Part shown: positions 43,071 through 51,201 of the stretch, piece after piece
Layout of the letters: each line of letters begins with the position of its first letter
Numbering within the stretch: position 1 is the first letter of the stretch
Assembly (NCBI GenBank): GCA_002400415.1
Contig: DGQP01000001.1
Span: 329,476-393,475, forward strand
Length of the DNA: 64,000 bases
From: Chitinophagaceae bacterium UBA4411
GTDB lineage: Bacteria; Bacteroidota; Bacteroidia; Chitinophagales; Chitinophagaceae
Direction of reading: 5' to 3'
Notes under the pieces: generated by a model
The model's input: only the letters and a program-made list of their open reading frames with translations
What the model was told of the DNA's origin: nothing
Databases searched by the model: none
Made by a program: the position numbers and the translations under genes

Positions 43071-44393
43071 TTATTCTAATCCAAACATTCCCTTATTCAG
43101 TTGCTGCAATATTTGCGTTTTGTATTCAGCCGGCACCAGCAGGGAAATATTATGATGGCTTCCCCCGTAACTTACCATCCTCACCGGGATATTCATGATG
43201 GACCCGAATAATTTCTTCACCATATCCTCCGTCTTGGATATTTCATTCCCGACCACAGAGATGATCGTCTGGTTCTGGTCCACTTCCACCGTACCAAATG
43301 GCTCCAGCTCTTTCAAGATATCCTTCAGGTGTGCCGCACTGTCAATCGTCAGTGATACGGCCACTTCTGAAGTTGTGATCATATCGATCGGCGTTCTGTA
43401 TTTTTCAAATACCTCGAATATCTTTCTTAAGAAACCATAGGCCAGTAACATGCGGCTGCTCTTGATACGGATGGCAATGATGTTGTCTTTGGCTGCCACC
43501 GCTTTCACTCCCACACTTCCTGCCTTCTCTTCGATTAACGTCCCCTTTGCCTGCGGCTCCATTGTATTGAGCAGCTTCACCGGCACATTATAGGTTTGTG
43601 CCGGCCAGATGGAAGCCGGGTGCAGTATCTTTGCCCCGAAATAAGCCAGCTCGGCTGCTTCATCAAAACTCATCTGCTCCACCGGTACTGTTTTCCTGAC
43701 GATCCTTGGATCGTTATTGTGCATCCCGTCAATATCGGTCCATATCTCACAAACAGTGGCATTGATCGCTGCTGCGATCAGGGAAGCGGAATAATCGCTG
43801 CCTCCCCGTTTCAGGTTGTCCACTTCGCCTCTTGCATTGCGGCAGATATAGCCCTGTGTTACGTAGATCTTTTTGTCCTTATGCTGCTGCAGTAATTGAG
43901 ACAGCTTTACTTTGATACTGCCCACCTGCGGTTCATCATAGGAATCAATCGTCATGAATTCCAACGCTGGTAACAACATATGTTCAATGCCCTGCTCTTC
44001 CAGGTACACACAGAATAATTTAGTAGAAAGCAATTCGCCCTGCGCCAGGATATCTTTATTCAGGGCCTCACTGAAGGATATCTTCAAAATAATATTCAGG
44101 AATTCAAAATGCTCGGCAATGATAGATTTTGCTTTAGCAACTGCCGCTGGTTTCTGTACCAGTCTGGAAATAAAATCCTGGTAATGTGCTTCGAGCTTAT
44201 CAATGGTTTGCTTGGCCGCACTCCGGTCGCCTTTGGAAATATGTTCACCAATTTCCACCAGCGCATTGGTGGTACCTGACAGCGCAGATAGAACCACGAT
44301 GGCCGGTTCTGTTTCTTTGGTCACCAGGCTCACAATATGGTGCATCCTTTCCGGTTTGCCCACACTGGTGCCTCCAAACTTCATTACTTTCAT
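43071..44393 (-). CDS. lysC: Aspartate kinase
   Basis: Phosphorylates aspartate, the first step of the lysine, threonine, methionine and diaminopimelate pathway. Kinase motifs: KFGGTSVGKPERMHH at the N-terminus, the nucleotide-site GSDYSASLIAAAINA, and WTDIDGMHNNDPRIV. Two ACT domains at the C-terminus (about 300-440; TTSEVAVSLTIDS, ISVVGNEISKTEDM) suggest feedback inhibition by lysine or threonine. 440 residues, monofunctional: no homoserine dehydrogenase domain. A -7 box at 44455-44462 lies about 60 bp upstream. dapB at 26 kb is in the same pathway but not linked. Confidence 0.95.
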   Translation of the reverse strand: MKVMKFGGTSVGKPERMHHIVSLVTKETEPAIVVLSALSGTTNALVEIGEHISKGDRSAAKQTIDKLEAHYQDFISRLVQKPAAVAKAKSIIAEHFEFLNIILKISFSEALNKDILAQGELLSTKLFCVYLEEQGIEHMLLPALEFMTIDSYDEPQVGSIKVKLSQLLQQHKDKKIYVTQGYICRNARGEVDNLKRGGSDYSASLIAAAINATVCEIWTDIDGMHNNDPRIVRKTVPVEQMSFDEAAELAYFGAKILHPASIWPAQTYNVPVKLLNTMEPQAKGTLIEEKAGSVGVKAVAAKDNIIAIRIKSSRMLLAYGFLRKIFEVFEKYRTPIDMITTSEVAVSLTIDSAAHLKDILKELEPFGTVEVDQNQTIISVVGNEISKTEDMVKKLFGSIMNIPVRMVSYGGSHHNISLLVPAEYKTQILQQLNKGMFGLE

Positions 44394-44454
44394 TTGTTCC
44401 CCCTCCCAATATTTTTAAGAATTAAAAATTACCTGCCTGTCGGCAGACAAGTTG

Positions 44455-44462
44455 CAAAGATA
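44455..44462 (-). promoter_or_regulatory. -7 promoter box for lysC
   Basis: Minus-strand TATCTTTG, an exact TAnnTTTG match. Between it and the gene lies a CTGCC-TGTC-GGCAG hairpin (44433-44446) in the leader. Confidence 0.5.
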
Positions 44463-44531
44463 ACAGCAGCAAGAGTCCCCTGAGTGAATTACAGGATAAA
44501 TCCATTTGTATTTACGAAATCGTTACCGTAA

Positions 44532-45611
44532 TTATAAAACCAGGCCAAAACGATTTCCCAAGTGTATCATATCATCAACAACTGTTTGTAACAATGGTAT
44601 CCCATGCTGCATCCGCTCCGCTTCATATTCTCTTTCCGGATCGCCCGGCACCAATACTTTTTCCTGGCCGGGTACGGTTCTGCAGGAACGGAACCCCTGT
44701 ATCCAGTGATCCATATCCTTTTTAAATTCATCCGCAGACCGGAAGGCATCGATCCGCATAGCGCCTAAGAAATGCCCGATCCCTTTTCCCGGTTGTTGTG
44801 CGGGCATAGGCACATACGCCGGGAAAGGAGGCACCCAGGGTGCATAGTTCGCACCACTTAGCAAAGCAGAAAAAATATCCACCACCGCACCCAGTGCATA
44901 TCCTTTATGACTGCCGTGATCCCTGTCGCCACCTAAGGGCAATAAAGCCCCTCCCTTTTTTAAGATATGCGGGTTATTGGAAGGATTGCCATCCGCATCC
45001 TGTACCCAGCCGGTGGGAGTATCCAAACTTTTGCGTTGTAATATTTCTAATTTACCATTGGCAGCCGTGGTGGTGGCGAGGTCGGCAACAAATGCAGGCT
45101 CTTTTCCCGCTGGTGCCGCCACGCAAATAGGATTTGTGCCCAGCATTTTATCGATAGAAAAAGTAGGTGCCACTAACGGGCTTGCATTGGTCATGGCGAT
45201 CCCCATCATATCATATTCCAGTGCCATCATAGCATGATGGGCTGCAATGCCAAAATGATTACTGTTCTGCACACTCACCCAACCTGTTCCCACCTGTTTT
45301 GCTTTTTCAATAGCGATCTGCATTGCAAACGGTGCGATCACCAGGCCCAGGCCACTGTCACCATCCACTACAGCAGTCGAAGGCGTTTCATGAATAACTT
45401 TAATAGCTGGTGTTGCATTCACCCTTTTTGCTTCCCATAAACGAACATAGCCACTCAGGCGGGCCACACCATGTGAATCGATACCCCGGATATCAGCTGA
45501 TAATAATGCCCGGGTAGCCGTATCAGCATGTTCAGGAGAGCAACCAATTTTTTCAAAAACAGCTTTTGTAAAATCAAATAACTGCAGGTAGGAGTATGTT
45601 TTTTCCGGCAT
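44532..45611 (-). CDS. Malate/L-lactate dehydrogenase family (Ldh_2) oxidoreductase
   Basis: NAD(P)H-dependent 2-hydroxyacid or imino-acid reductase of the COG2055 family (malate, ureidoglycolate, 2,3-diketogulonate and related dehydrogenases), not homologous to classical MDH. Motifs: DIRGIDSHGVARLSGYV near residue 35, VQNSNHFGIAAHHAMMAL with the catalytic His, ATTTAANGKLEI, and GGDRDHGSHKGYALGAVVDI. 359 residues from the ATG at 45611. An upstream extension to 45656 is encoded by the repeat at 45629-45661 and contains the promoter box, so it is rejected. Substrate uncertain. Confidence 0.88.
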   Translation of the reverse strand: MPEKTYSYLQLFDFTKAVFEKIGCSPEHADTATRALLSADIRGIDSHGVARLSGYVRLWEAKRVNATPAIKVIHETPSTAVVDGDSGLGLVIAPFAMQIAIEKAKQVGTGWVSVQNSNHFGIAAHHAMMALEYDMMGIAMTNASPLVAPTFSIDKMLGTNPICVAAPAGKEPAFVADLATTTAANGKLEILQRKSLDTPTGWVQDADGNPSNNPHILKKGGALLPLGGDRDHGSHKGYALGAVVDIFSALLSGANYAPWVPPFPAYVPMPAQQPGKGIGHFLGAMRIDAFRSADEFKKDMDHWIQGFRSCRTVPGQEKVLVPGDPEREYEAERMQHGIPLLQTVVDDMIHLGNRFGLVL

Positions 45612-45615
45612 GGGG

Positions 45616-45623
45616 CAAAGATA
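45616..45623 (-). promoter_or_regulatory. -7 box abutting the malate dehydrogenase start
   Basis: Minus-strand TATCTTTG ends 4 bp before the ATG, predicting a leaderless transcript. Confidence 0.45.
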
Positions 45624-45628
45624 AGCAG

Positions 45629-45661
45629 GGACGGCGGACGACGGTCCACAGACCACAGCAC
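45629..45661. repeat. GACCACAG-type repeat upstream of the malate dehydrogenase gene
   Basis: Contains GGACGACGGTCCACAGACCACAG. It matches the motif of 32198-32232, 32657-32683 and 34702-34778, but only in one orientation, so it is a half or degenerate copy. Confidence 0.55.
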
Positions 45662-45690
45662 AAACAATATCCCTGTGTCATTTTTACCTC

Positions 45691-45719
45691 ATAAAAAAGC
45701 CTCTCCGGAAGGAGAGGCT
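45691..45719 (-). terminator. Rho-independent terminator of ssb
   Basis: Perfect 9-bp stem AGCCTCTCC (45698-45706) / GGAGAGGCT (45711-45719), loop GGAA on the plus strand, followed on the minus strand by six T residues. Confidence 0.85.
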
Positions 45720-45747
45720 GATCGTTAGTGGTTGATTGCGACTTTCT

Positions 45748-46176
45748 TTAGAACGGAAGATCATCAATCGGTTCTGTAATATCATTCGCTGATGGAATGC
45801 TGGCTGAAGAAGCAGCTGCGGTATTGCCACTGTAAGAAGGGGCGCCGGCACCACTGTCACCACGGCCTCCGAGTAACTGTACTTCTCTCACCCGGAGTGA
45901 AAGGGAAGCACCCGGTGTTCCATCATTACGCTGAAAAGATCTTGCTTCGGGTTGTCCTTCGGCATACACCTGTTTACCTTTTGTGAGGTATTGGGCAATG
46001 GCAGTGCGGTCAGTCCAGTAGGCGCAATCCACCCAGGTTGTTTTCTCCTGCATATTGCCCTGGCTGTCCTTGTACTTTTCCGTATGTGCAACCGTGAAGT
46101 TGATCACATTCTTACCATTAACAGTGTTCACCACGCAATCTTTGCCGAGGTTGCCGATAACTTGCATTTTAATCAT
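45748..46176 (-). CDS. ssb: Single-stranded DNA-binding protein
   Basis: Homotetrameric OB-fold protein covering single-stranded DNA in replication and repair. The N-terminal OB fold (1-105) has the hallmark VIGNLGKDCVV, FTVAHTEKYKD, TTWVDCAYWTDRTAIAQYL, KQVYAEGQPEARSF and SLRVREVQLLGGRG. A short glycine/serine-rich linker leads to the acidic C-terminal tip EPIDDLPF, which recruits partner proteins. 142 residues from the ATG at 46176; the TTG three codons earlier is less likely. Single gene, followed by a strong terminator. Confidence 0.95.
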   Translation of the reverse strand: MIKMQVIGNLGKDCVVNTVNGKNVINFTVAHTEKYKDSQGNMQEKTTWVDCAYWTDRTAIAQYLTKGKQVYAEGQPEARSFQRNDGTPGASLSLRVREVQLLGGRGDSGAGAPSYSGNTAAASSASIPSANDITEPIDDLPF

Positions 46177-46304
46177 AGTGCTCAAATTTTAAAGTGACGT
46201 ATTTTAGTTAGAAAGCGAATGTAAGGTTATTTGGAATCCGAAAACACTACCACTTTCCGGGTGGCGGTAAATGTGAATAATTACGCCACTATAACAGGAT
46301 TTGT

Positions 46305-46312
46305 TACTTTTG
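46305..46312 (+). promoter_or_regulatory. -7 promoter box for the 46336 gene
   Basis: TACTTTTG, an exact TAnnTTTG match, 23 bp before the ATG at 46336. It supports that start over the upstream codon at 46231. Confidence 0.5.
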
Positions 46313-46335
46313 CATCCCCTTGTAAAACATTCAAC

Positions 46336-46761
46336 ATGAAAAAACTATTGCCCTTTTTATTGCTTTGCAATATCGCCCTGTTTGCCGGAGCACAGACCGC
46401 CACCCCGGACACAGCCCCCCAAACTGCTAAGGTTTATTTTATGCGGTCAACCGGCTTCACTGGCTCTGCGCAGGGGTTCACCGTGTTTATTGATGACAAC
46501 ATTGTTTGCAAGCTGAATAATAAAAAATACTCGGTACACGAAGTGGCACCTGGCACCCACCGTTTTTCAGTTCAGTTTGCCGGTAAAAATGCAAAAGAGA
46601 AGGCGGAAAGGATTGAAATAACAACAGAAGCCGGGAAGACCTACTATATTCAGCTGATCTTTCAATCCGGCTTACTCAAAAATAATATCTATTGCCAGGA
46701 GGTGACGGAAAACTCAGCCAAAACTATGTTAGGTAATTTAAAAGAAGACAGCTGCAATTAA
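46336..46761 (+). CDS. DUF2846-like secreted protein
   Basis: 141 residues. MKKLLPFLLLCNIALFAGA is a signal peptide. The mature domain resembles DUF2846: KVYFMRSTGFTGSAQGFTVF, DDNIVCKLNNKKYSVHEVAPGTHRFSV and EAGKTYYIQL, a beta-sandwich of the PEGA-like kind that often binds the cell envelope. The pair of Cys at the end (IYCQEV and the C-terminal CN) may be oxidised. Start at the ATG at 46336, supported by the promoter box. Convergent with an M14 peptidase and separated from it by a terminator. Function unknown. Confidence 0.72.
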   Translation: MKKLLPFLLLCNIALFAGAQTATPDTAPQTAKVYFMRSTGFTGSAQGFTVFIDDNIVCKLNNKKYSVHEVAPGTHRFSVQFAGKNAKEKAERIEITTEAGKTYYIQLIFQSGLLKNNIYCQEVTENSAKTMLGNLKEDSCN

Positions 46762-46784
46762 CGCTCTACTAAATTGATAAATCC

Positions 46785-46818
46785 CGGGGTGTTGAAAAGA
46801 AAGTCAACAAACCCGGTA
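46785..46818 (+). terminator. Terminator between convergent genes
   Basis: Hairpin CCGGG-TGTTGA (46784-46796) / TCAACA-CCCGG (46804-46817) with small bulges, followed by TATTTTTT on the plus strand. Confidence 0.65.
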
Positions 46819-46827
46819 TTTTTTCTA

Positions 46828-49389
46828 TTAATCTTCTGCTCTTCCGCTGGCCGCATCTATATTCCGTCCAAAGAAGATCGCATTCATGAACAGCTTGCTG
46901 CCGCCCAGCCAGAAGGCCCGGAAATTCGGGTTGTCCGCAATATTGATCACCCGGCCATTACCGACCGTATTGACGATCACTGCTGCTGAGTTTTTAATCG
47001 CATCCTTATTCTCCCGGCTCACCCAGCCACTTTGTAATGGGTTACTGCCATAATAAAATGGTGTGGCGTATGGGTTCCTGCTTTTTTCCATAAATACTTT
47101 ATTCGCCTTGAACAGACTCACCGTCTTCTGGTTGTAGCCATAGGCTAACGGGTGCGTCCTGTCAATATCCGCCCCGAAGATGGCGCCGCTCACCTGCTGG
47201 GCTCCCTCCACTTCTGAACGATCAGCATAGGTTAGCTTTTGTGTACTGTCCACCGGTGCTTTTGCTTTTTTGAATTTCACATCACTGATACCATTCTGTG
47301 CCGACCAGTTGATGGCTTCTTCTGTCAATATCAATGTGCCGCCCGCCTGCACCCATGCTTTCAGCTTGTCTTTATTCAGCTCGTTATAATTACCACCCAC
47401 CATGATCAGCGTATTGTATTTATTCAGATCAGCCCGGTTAAAAACGGCAGGCTCCAGGTGTGTGGCTGGTATATTCATCCGCTGATCCAATAAATGCCAT
47501 ACTTCACCCGCATCGGTAGCATTCACTCCCGGTCCGGTGATCATCGCAATATTCGGTTTGCTGATCACCGCAAATTTGCTGCTGCCGAGATCACTGCCGC
47601 TGTTCACATTGCCGGTTTTCACCGCATAAACTTTCAACCGGTATTTTTCTGTCACCGCACTTACCATGATGGCCACTGTTTCGCTGCTTTCCTTCTGCAG
47701 TTTCACCGGTATCATGATGGTACCATAATCAAATTTCATATTGCCCTCGCTGACCGGCATTTCGAATTTATCCGTTGCTACTTTGATGATCAGCCCGGCG
47801 GATAATAATTCATGCAATGCTGCCGGGGCATAGAGATCATCCCATTCCATCAGGTAAGCATATTCGCTTTTGCCACCTACAATAGTTTTCTTCGGCATAG
47901 CCAGTGTTTCCACTTTGCTGCCAAAAACGGGTTGCCCTGTTAATTCAGTATACGGCAAACCAAAAGCCAGCGGCATGGTCCAGGCCGTGATATCATAGAA
48001 CAAACTGTCTTTGTATTCTGATGTCTTTTCAAAAATGCCCCTGATCAGGCTATGCTGTGGCTGGTTCAGCGACACCATATACGAACTTCCCTTTTCAAAC
48101 TCTGCATTGTTCCAGTTGGTTGGCAATTCATTCAGTTCAATTTGATGGCGTTTCAGCATTTCTGCAAAATGAAAAGTTTTGGCCGGGTCATTCTTATCAC
48201 CAAACACATAGCCCTTCACAGCATAAGCAGCCGCACGGCTGACGGATTGCTTATAAAAATCCCGCTGATATTCTAAGAATTCTTTGCGCAAGGCTTTGGC
48301 TCCTTCCAGTGTTGATAGTGTGGTGGTGAACTGGTTCTTTATCGTGAAAGGAAAACTCAGCAAACCATTATTGGTTTGCTGCAGATGACCTCTTGAAGAA
48401 GCCTGCTCAAACAGGATTCCAATACAACCCTGCACATCCGGATAGGTGGATCCCTTGCCATAATAAAAATCATCATAATTCTCTTTGGTGAAATACAAAG
48501 AGCCGATACGGTCTAAGAACGCCGCATGAAATTTTCCAAGTTTCCCGGTCAGCTCCTGGTTTTTCTCCGGTGTCAGCGGGTTCACCCTTGATGGCACACC
48601 GGGTTGAAAAAAGAAAGTGGCATTGCTGCCCTGCTCGTGGTGATCGGTCAGGATATTCGGTTTCCATTTCTGGAACCAGGCCACCCGGTTCTGGCTCTCC
48701 ACATGCACGGTGGGCAACCAGTCCCGGTTCAGGTCGAACCAGTAATGATTGAAACGGCCGCCGGGCCATACTTCATTAAACTCCCTCGAATTGGGATCGC
48801 TCACCAGGTTCTTACTCTTATGCTGGTTCGCCCAGGTGGAAAAACGTTGCAGGCCATCGGGGTTAAAAGAAGGATCAAAAAGAATAACGGTATTCTCCAG
48901 CAGTTCATCTATTTGTTTACCCTGTGCTGCTGCCAGATAATAGGCACTCAGCAAACTGGCATTGGCTCCGCTGGGTTCATTGCCATGAATGGAATGACCG
49001 ATCCAGACCACGATGGGCATATTCTCAATATTCAGAGAGGCAGACCGGGCCGGATCAGTGAGCTGCACATGCTGCTGTCTTATTTCTTCCAGCCGTTGCT
49101 GGTTCTTGGGCGAGGTGATGATCAGCAATACCTGCGGCCGGTTTTCATAGGTCAGCCCCATCGTTTCCAATTTCACCCGGTCAGGTGCTGCGGCCGCAAT
49201 GGCTTTCATATAATTCACGAGGCGGTCATGAGTCACATGCCATTCTCCCACTTCGTGGTAAATAATGTCTTTGGGTTTGGGGATGGCCGGGTTATACGAC
49301 ACACTATCCGGCAAATAATAACTGAGGTTTTGTGCAAACAGCGAACTGCTTATTACAAAACAACCAAGAAAGAGTAACCATTTTCTCAT
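46828..49389 (-). CDS. M14-family zinc carboxypeptidase
   Basis: 853 residues, secreted (MRKWLLFLGCFVISSSLFAQ). The peptidase domain (about 30-400) has the zinc motif HSIHGNEPSGANASLL (His and Glu), DPSFNPDGLQRFSTW, and the third ligand His near LTDHHEQGSNATFFF. The long C-terminal half includes a class I glutamine amidotransferase-like or gasdermin-type Rossmann stretch (PNIAMITGPGVNATDAGEVW; TLIMVGGNYNEL), typical of the large Bacteroidota M14 proteins. Cleaves C-terminal residues or peptidoglycan peptides; the substrate is unknown. Monocistronic. Confidence 0.88.
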   Translation of the reverse strand: MRKWLLFLGCFVISSSLFAQNLSYYLPDSVSYNPAIPKPKDIIYHEVGEWHVTHDRLVNYMKAIAAAAPDRVKLETMGLTYENRPQVLLIITSPKNQQRLEEIRQQHVQLTDPARSASLNIENMPIVVWIGHSIHGNEPSGANASLLSAYYLAAAQGKQIDELLENTVILFDPSFNPDGLQRFSTWANQHKSKNLVSDPNSREFNEVWPGGRFNHYWFDLNRDWLPTVHVESQNRVAWFQKWKPNILTDHHEQGSNATFFFQPGVPSRVNPLTPEKNQELTGKLGKFHAAFLDRIGSLYFTKENYDDFYYGKGSTYPDVQGCIGILFEQASSRGHLQQTNNGLLSFPFTIKNQFTTTLSTLEGAKALRKEFLEYQRDFYKQSVSRAAAYAVKGYVFGDKNDPAKTFHFAEMLKRHQIELNELPTNWNNAEFEKGSSYMVSLNQPQHSLIRGIFEKTSEYKDSLFYDITAWTMPLAFGLPYTELTGQPVFGSKVETLAMPKKTIVGGKSEYAYLMEWDDLYAPAALHELLSAGLIIKVATDKFEMPVSEGNMKFDYGTIMIPVKLQKESSETVAIMVSAVTEKYRLKVYAVKTGNVNSGSDLGSSKFAVISKPNIAMITGPGVNATDAGEVWHLLDQRMNIPATHLEPAVFNRADLNKYNTLIMVGGNYNELNKDKLKAWVQAGGTLILTEEAINWSAQNGISDVKFKKAKAPVDSTQKLTYADRSEVEGAQQVSGAIFGADIDRTHPLAYGYNQKTVSLFKANKVFMEKSRNPYATPFYYGSNPLQSGWVSRENKDAIKNSAAVIVNTVGNGRVINIADNPNFRAFWLGGSKLFMNAIFFGRNIDAASGRAED

Positions 49390-49585
49390 ACAGGTGATTT
49401 TAGGAAGGGGAAATTACGGAATCGGGAGGCTATTAAAAATTGTTTTGGAGATAAATTTAGAAAGGCTGTCAATACGAAACTATGTCAGCAGTGGCGTATA
49501 TTTATTTGTACTATGCAAGTCATGGTACTCCCTGTTCGGCGACATCGTGACTGTATTTGTTTTTTTTGACAAACTCTCCTAAGAA

Positions 49586-50020
49586 ATGATTGAACTTAAT
49601 ACTCAAAAAGCAAAAGACTTAAACGAAATAGTTGCAAAATCTTTAGAAGAAAATCAAACTCATTCTGACGGATTTGAACTTTCGTGGTATCAATCTAAAA
49701 TAAGACCTGACTTTTCAAGAGCATACTATTTTCATTTACATTCCTTGATGAAATATTATAACGAAAAGTATAACCGCAACTGGATAACAACAAGTGACAG
49801 AGCTTATGTACGGTCAAACCCTAACACAGCTTATTTTTATGAAGAAGGCGGTTATCTAAAAATTTTAGAAGATGAAACCCGTGACCAAAAGATCAAAGAA
49901 CTGACAGAAAAACAATTACAGAAAAATATCTTCCAGCTAAAATACTGGTGGTGGATATTAATATTCAGTGCTGTTATTTCTACAATTATTACCGTATTAT
50001 CAAAACTATTGCCAATATAG
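49586..50020 (+). CDS. Hypothetical C-terminally anchored protein
   Basis: 144 residues. The main part is soluble and acidic/basic mixed (FSRAYYFHLHSLMKYYNEKY, RSNPNTAYFYEEGGYLKILE). The C-terminus WWWILIFSAVISTIITVLSK is one transmembrane helix with a short tail, so the protein should be tail-anchored in the inner membrane. AT-rich codon usage unlike the neighbouring M14 gene suggests an accessory origin. Preceded by 196 bp (49390-49585) where I see nothing else. No family recognised. Confidence 0.6.
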   Translation: MIELNTQKAKDLNEIVAKSLEENQTHSDGFELSWYQSKIRPDFSRAYYFHLHSLMKYYNEKYNRNWITTSDRAYVRSNPNTAYFYEEGGYLKILEDETRDQKIKELTEKQLQKNIFQLKYWWWILIFSAVISTIITVLSKLLPI

Positions 50021-50095
50021 TAGCGATAATCCAACCAATTGTGGCTGACCATACAGTAATATGTAAATACTTTTCATCTTCTATATTCATAATTT

Positions 50096-50134
50096 TTACG
50101 CCTTTGTCGGCAAAAAACGCTAACCTCGGCGTAA
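50096..50134. repeat. Degenerate REP palindrome
   Basis: TTACGCC (50096-50102) / GGCGTAA (50128-50134) form the outer stem; the interior GTCGGC-AAAAAAC-GCTAAC is a mutated version of the GTTGGTG-AAAAA-CACCAAC core seen at 53334-53354. It resembles the right-hand REP of the RAYT units, here without a transposase. Confidence 0.55.
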
Positions 50135-50179
50135 GATTAAATTTATAGACTTAATAGATAAATTATAGAAATTTGATTG

Positions 50180-50593
50180 ATGGAAATTGTTTTAGCCATA
50201 TGTGGAATCATAGGAGGTATCGCAGCGATTTATGGAATTGCAGCTTACTTCAAAGACCATGTTGAGAAACCAAATGAACAGAAATTATCTCTTGTGGCTC
50301 AGTTTAGAGCAAATCAGAATCTTGCCAATGAGATTCGTGATACGCTGATTCAATATACCAATAAGAACAATGCACACAATCAGGAATTTTTTCAGGGAGT
50401 TACTTTTGATGCATATATATCACTTCTGACAAAGACGTTGGAAAATGACTTGGCTGATGAAACCCTAGTAAAAGTCATCAAAGAAAAACTTCCCGAAAGT
50501 ATAATTACATCAATGTCTTTTAGCTTGAATACTCAGTTTACGAATCTCTCCAGCGTAAAGAACTATCTCCATCTCTATTTACATAACAAGTAA
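50180..50593 (+). CDS. Hypothetical N-terminally anchored protein
   Basis: 137 residues from the ATG at 50180. Residues 3-23 (IVLAICGIIGGIAAIYGIAA) form one membrane helix; the rest is a soluble, helical, acidic domain (ANEIRDTLIQYTNKNN; GVTFDAYISLLTKTLENDL). AT-rich like its neighbour at 49.6 kb. The pair lies between a solo REP and a 30-bp palindrome, in the region containing the RAYT units. No known family; the general plan (one helix plus helical domain) is common among small accessory proteins. Confidence 0.6.
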   Translation: MEIVLAICGIIGGIAAIYGIAAYFKDHVEKPNEQKLSLVAQFRANQNLANEIRDTLIQYTNKNNAHNQEFFQGVTFDAYISLLTKTLENDLADETLVKVIKEKLPESIITSMSFSLNTQFTNLSSVKNYLHLYLHNK

Positions 50594-50621
50594 TACCTCT
50601 TTGTATTTTAAGTTTACACCA

Positions 50622-50651
50622 TTGTTGGTGCCTGCCGGCAGGCACCAACAA
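50622..50651. repeat. 30-bp perfect palindrome at the end of the decayed RAYT unit
   Basis: TTGTTGGTGCCTGCC (50622-50636) is exactly inverse to GGCAGGCACCAACAA (50637-50651). The outer 9 bases equal the left REP of the intact unit (52725-52749); the inner CCTGCCGGCAGG is different and looks like a second palindrome inserted in the loop. Confidence 0.75.
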
Positions 50652-50656
50652 CCGAA

Positions 50657-51019
50657 TTATAGATCAGCCTCTATGGAGAGCCCCCGGTTATCAATACCGG
50701 TTTCATAAAACAACGCTGAAGAATATTTATACTCCTCGGCCAAAGAACAAATACCAGCCCTGACCGGGTTCCAGTGGATATAGCCCAGCTTCTGGCGGTA
50801 CACCTCACCTGTCCGTAATTCAATATTCAACGGATTACGTTCCCATAGTTGATATTCCCGGTCTGCAGCATTTACTTTAAACTGTTCAGGCACCGCCGGG
50901 TGATGCTGCCGCAGGTCATCCTTGATCTGCTGGCTCGCATATTTTAGAAAATCCCGCTGCACATCTGCCGGGTGGATAAGCGGCTGCAGCAGCCAGATAA
51001 GAAGCAGGTGGTTCGGCAT
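50657..51019 (-). pseudogene. Decayed REP-associated tyrosine transposase (RAYT)
   Basis: 120 codons remain, nearly identical in sequence to the C-terminal two thirds of the intact RAYT at 52.7 kb (QPLIHPADVQRDFLKY; KVNAADREYQLWERNPL; NPVRAGICSL). The N-terminal ~50 residues are missing and the HxH motif of MPNHLHLIW has become MPNHLLLIW, removing a metal-binding histidine. The C-terminus is shortened too (SIEADL). The missing part corresponds to a 142-bp deletion between two GCATAGAG direct repeats, both still present in the intact copy (53132-53139 and 53274-53281) but fused here (51030-51037). Clearly non-functional. Confidence 0.85.
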
Positions 51020-51080
51020 AACAACAAAGGCATAGAGAAGATAAAAATAAAGAATGTCTCATTGATCAGTCAGAATCCTT

Positions 51081-51119
51081 CGTTAGTGCGGTTGACGAAA
51101 AACTAACCCGGCGTAAACT
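51081..51119. repeat. Right REP of the decayed RAYT unit, degenerate
   Basis: GTGCGGTTGACGAAAAACTA followed by ACCCGGCG aligns with GTGCGGTTGGTGAAAAACAC followed by CAACCTCGGCG at 53332-53360, with mutations in both arms. The upstream bases (TTGATCAGTCAGA) also match at both units. Confidence 0.65.
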
Positions 51120-51201
51120 ATGGCAACAGTATAATATATTTACGTCTTATACGTTATACACGGAATACTTCACAACCTTCAAAGCAGGCAAATTACAACT
51201 C

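Noticed and set aside
45612..45656. N-terminal extension of the malate dehydrogenase
   Set aside because: Encoded by a dispersed repeat and the promoter box, not by family sequence.
48604..49377. 257-codon plus-strand frame opposite the M14 peptidase
   Set aside because: Antisense of a clear peptidase; its translation shows no family features.
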